A stretch of DNA of 23,308 bases. It comes from Plantago elongata. Taxonomy: Eukaryota > Streptophyta > Magnoliopsida > Lamiales > Plantaginaceae. The notes under the pieces were generated by a model. That model saw only the letters and a program-made list of their open reading frames with translations, ran no database searches and was not told the origin of the DNA. The position numbers and the translations under genes are program-made. Shown in pieces: positions 22,643-23,308 of the stretch. The stretch covers positions 1-23,308 of the forward strand of contig JAYMSP010002605.1 in NCBI GenBank assembly GCA_036897095.1, written 5' to 3'. The stretch's first letter is position 1, and each line of letters opens with the position of its first letter.

Positions 22643-23009
22643 GAACGTCAATGCGAGGGCTTCTTAGCTTGATCTCGGATCGAACTGACGAACTTGTTGA
22701 TGTTTAGGCTAGCAATGACGATCTTTTGGAGATTTGACGAACTCTTCGAAGAGTGCTTCTCGATCGTTGCAGGATTTGGCCTTTGATCTTCTTTAGAAGA
22801 AGTCTGCTTGGCCGAAAACGTTTCTTCAAGGGCTTTTGAGCTTGATCTTGAATCGACGATGGTCTTTGGCTTTGAATTTGGTGAATAGCTTCAAGAAGGT
22901 TGATCAGACTTGGACTGAGCTTTCATTGTTGATCTTCCTTTGTCAAGAGTTGATCTTCTAGTAACGTTTCTCCAAGGGCTTTTAGGCTTGATCTTGGATC
23001 GAACGATGG
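22643..23009. repeat. Three diverged direct repeats inside the LTR
   Basis: Units at about 22643-22690, 22818-22862 and 22963-23009 share a core like AGGGCTTTTGAGCTTGATCT followed by TGAATCGA-type sequence. The spacings are about 175 and 145 bp. Repeats of this kind are common in LTR regulatory regions. Confidence 0.7.
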
Positions 23010-23225
23010 TTACTTCTTGATCTTTAGATGAACTGCTTGACGATTCGATCGGACTTCGAAGCGGATCCCAGGAGGCAGATGGCGGCGATGCTTGACGATG
23101 AAGGTGGCGACGCTCGGAGACGAAGATGATTTGTTGCTCTTGCTCGGGAGTGCTTGTGCTTCTTTGATGCTTGTGAATTGTGTCTGTTGCGTTGTGTTAG
23201 GAGTGTGAAATGAAGAGGGAGGACC

Positions 23226-23236
23226 TCTATATATAA
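23226..23236 (-). promoter_or_regulatory. TATA box of the LTR
   Basis: CTTATATATAG on the minus strand. A C/A-rich leader-like sequence lies downstream, suggesting transcription toward the left. Confidence 0.55.
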
Positions 23237-23308
23237 GTGGGGAGAAGAGCTTCTAGAAGCATGGGAGTAGGAGGCCCGTGGTCTGGTCCAATACTCCTGG
23301 CCCAATTT

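Larger units (their letters stand above)
22493..23308 (-). mobile_element. LTR of another retroelement inserted in the copia fossil (runs off window)
   Basis: The start TGTAGCAAG at 22493 interrupts the copia match at a base where the other copy continues smoothly, so this is an insertion edge. The sequence ends in CA when read on the minus strand, has a TATA box (CTTATATATAG on the minus strand), and contains diverged internal direct repeats. All of this suits an LTR of at least 816 bp. No coding part lies within the window, so the family, and whether it is a solo LTR, cannot be told. A host gene promoter and 5' leader is a less likely alternative. Confidence 0.6.

Noticed and set aside
23024-23305. 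93-residue minus-strand frame near the window end as a host gene
   Set aside because: Low-complexity Ser/Arg-rich translation overlapping the LTR promoter region, with no domain.
1-23308. CRISPR array, operon or other prokaryotic-type system
   Set aside because: Sequence is clearly plant nuclear DNA; no regularly spaced short repeats or clustered compact genes exist.

Overview
This is a gene-poor, repeat-rich stretch of a eudicot nuclear genome. Plant origin is shown by a zinc-finger homeodomain (ZHD) gene, an R1/RPP13-like NLR resistance-gene relic, a plant L1 LINE with a DUF4283-type ORF1, a Ty1/copia element and a dTph1-like hAT transposon. The R1-like NLR type hints at an asterid (Solanales or Lamiales), but that is inference. 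The only gene that looks intact is the ZHD gene on the minus strand at 18714-19493.

Layout. 1-1865 holds no gene. 1866-3660 is a decayed NLR (part of NB-ARC plus LRR). 4204-4298 is a minus-strand shard of a second ZHD gene, matching the 3' end of the intact one. 4410-8664 is a minus-strand Ty1/copia fossil. 8665-9371 is AT-rich with no gene. 9380-14705 is a hAT transposon with near-identical terminal inverted repeats and a perfect 8-bp target duplication (ATTGTCTG). It is swollen by a 4.9-kb minus-strand L1-type LINE (about 9653-14560) with its own imperfect target duplication; without the LINE the hAT is only about 0.4 kb. 15259-18027 is a compact plus-strand LTR element with two LTRs, an initiator-Met primer site, a polypurine tract and a Ty3/gypsy-like gag/protease-type interior but no visible reverse transcriptase. 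18367-18470 is a perfect 52-bp tandem duplication downstream of the ZHD gene. 19494-22128 is AT-rich with an (AT)n run and a tRNA-like SINE-type fragment. 22129-22492 is a second fossil of the same copia family, cut at its right edge by the LTR of an unrelated element (22493 to window end).

How the parts relate. The region has grown by nested insertion: LINE in hAT, LTR element in copia, and a gag/protease LTR element in intergenic DNA. Host content shrank to one transcription-factor gene, one relic of a ZHD paralogue and one dead NLR. No operon-like or cooperative gene system is visible. The strongest results are the nested hAT/LINE structure, which is defined to the base by its target duplications, and the pair of ZHD copies.
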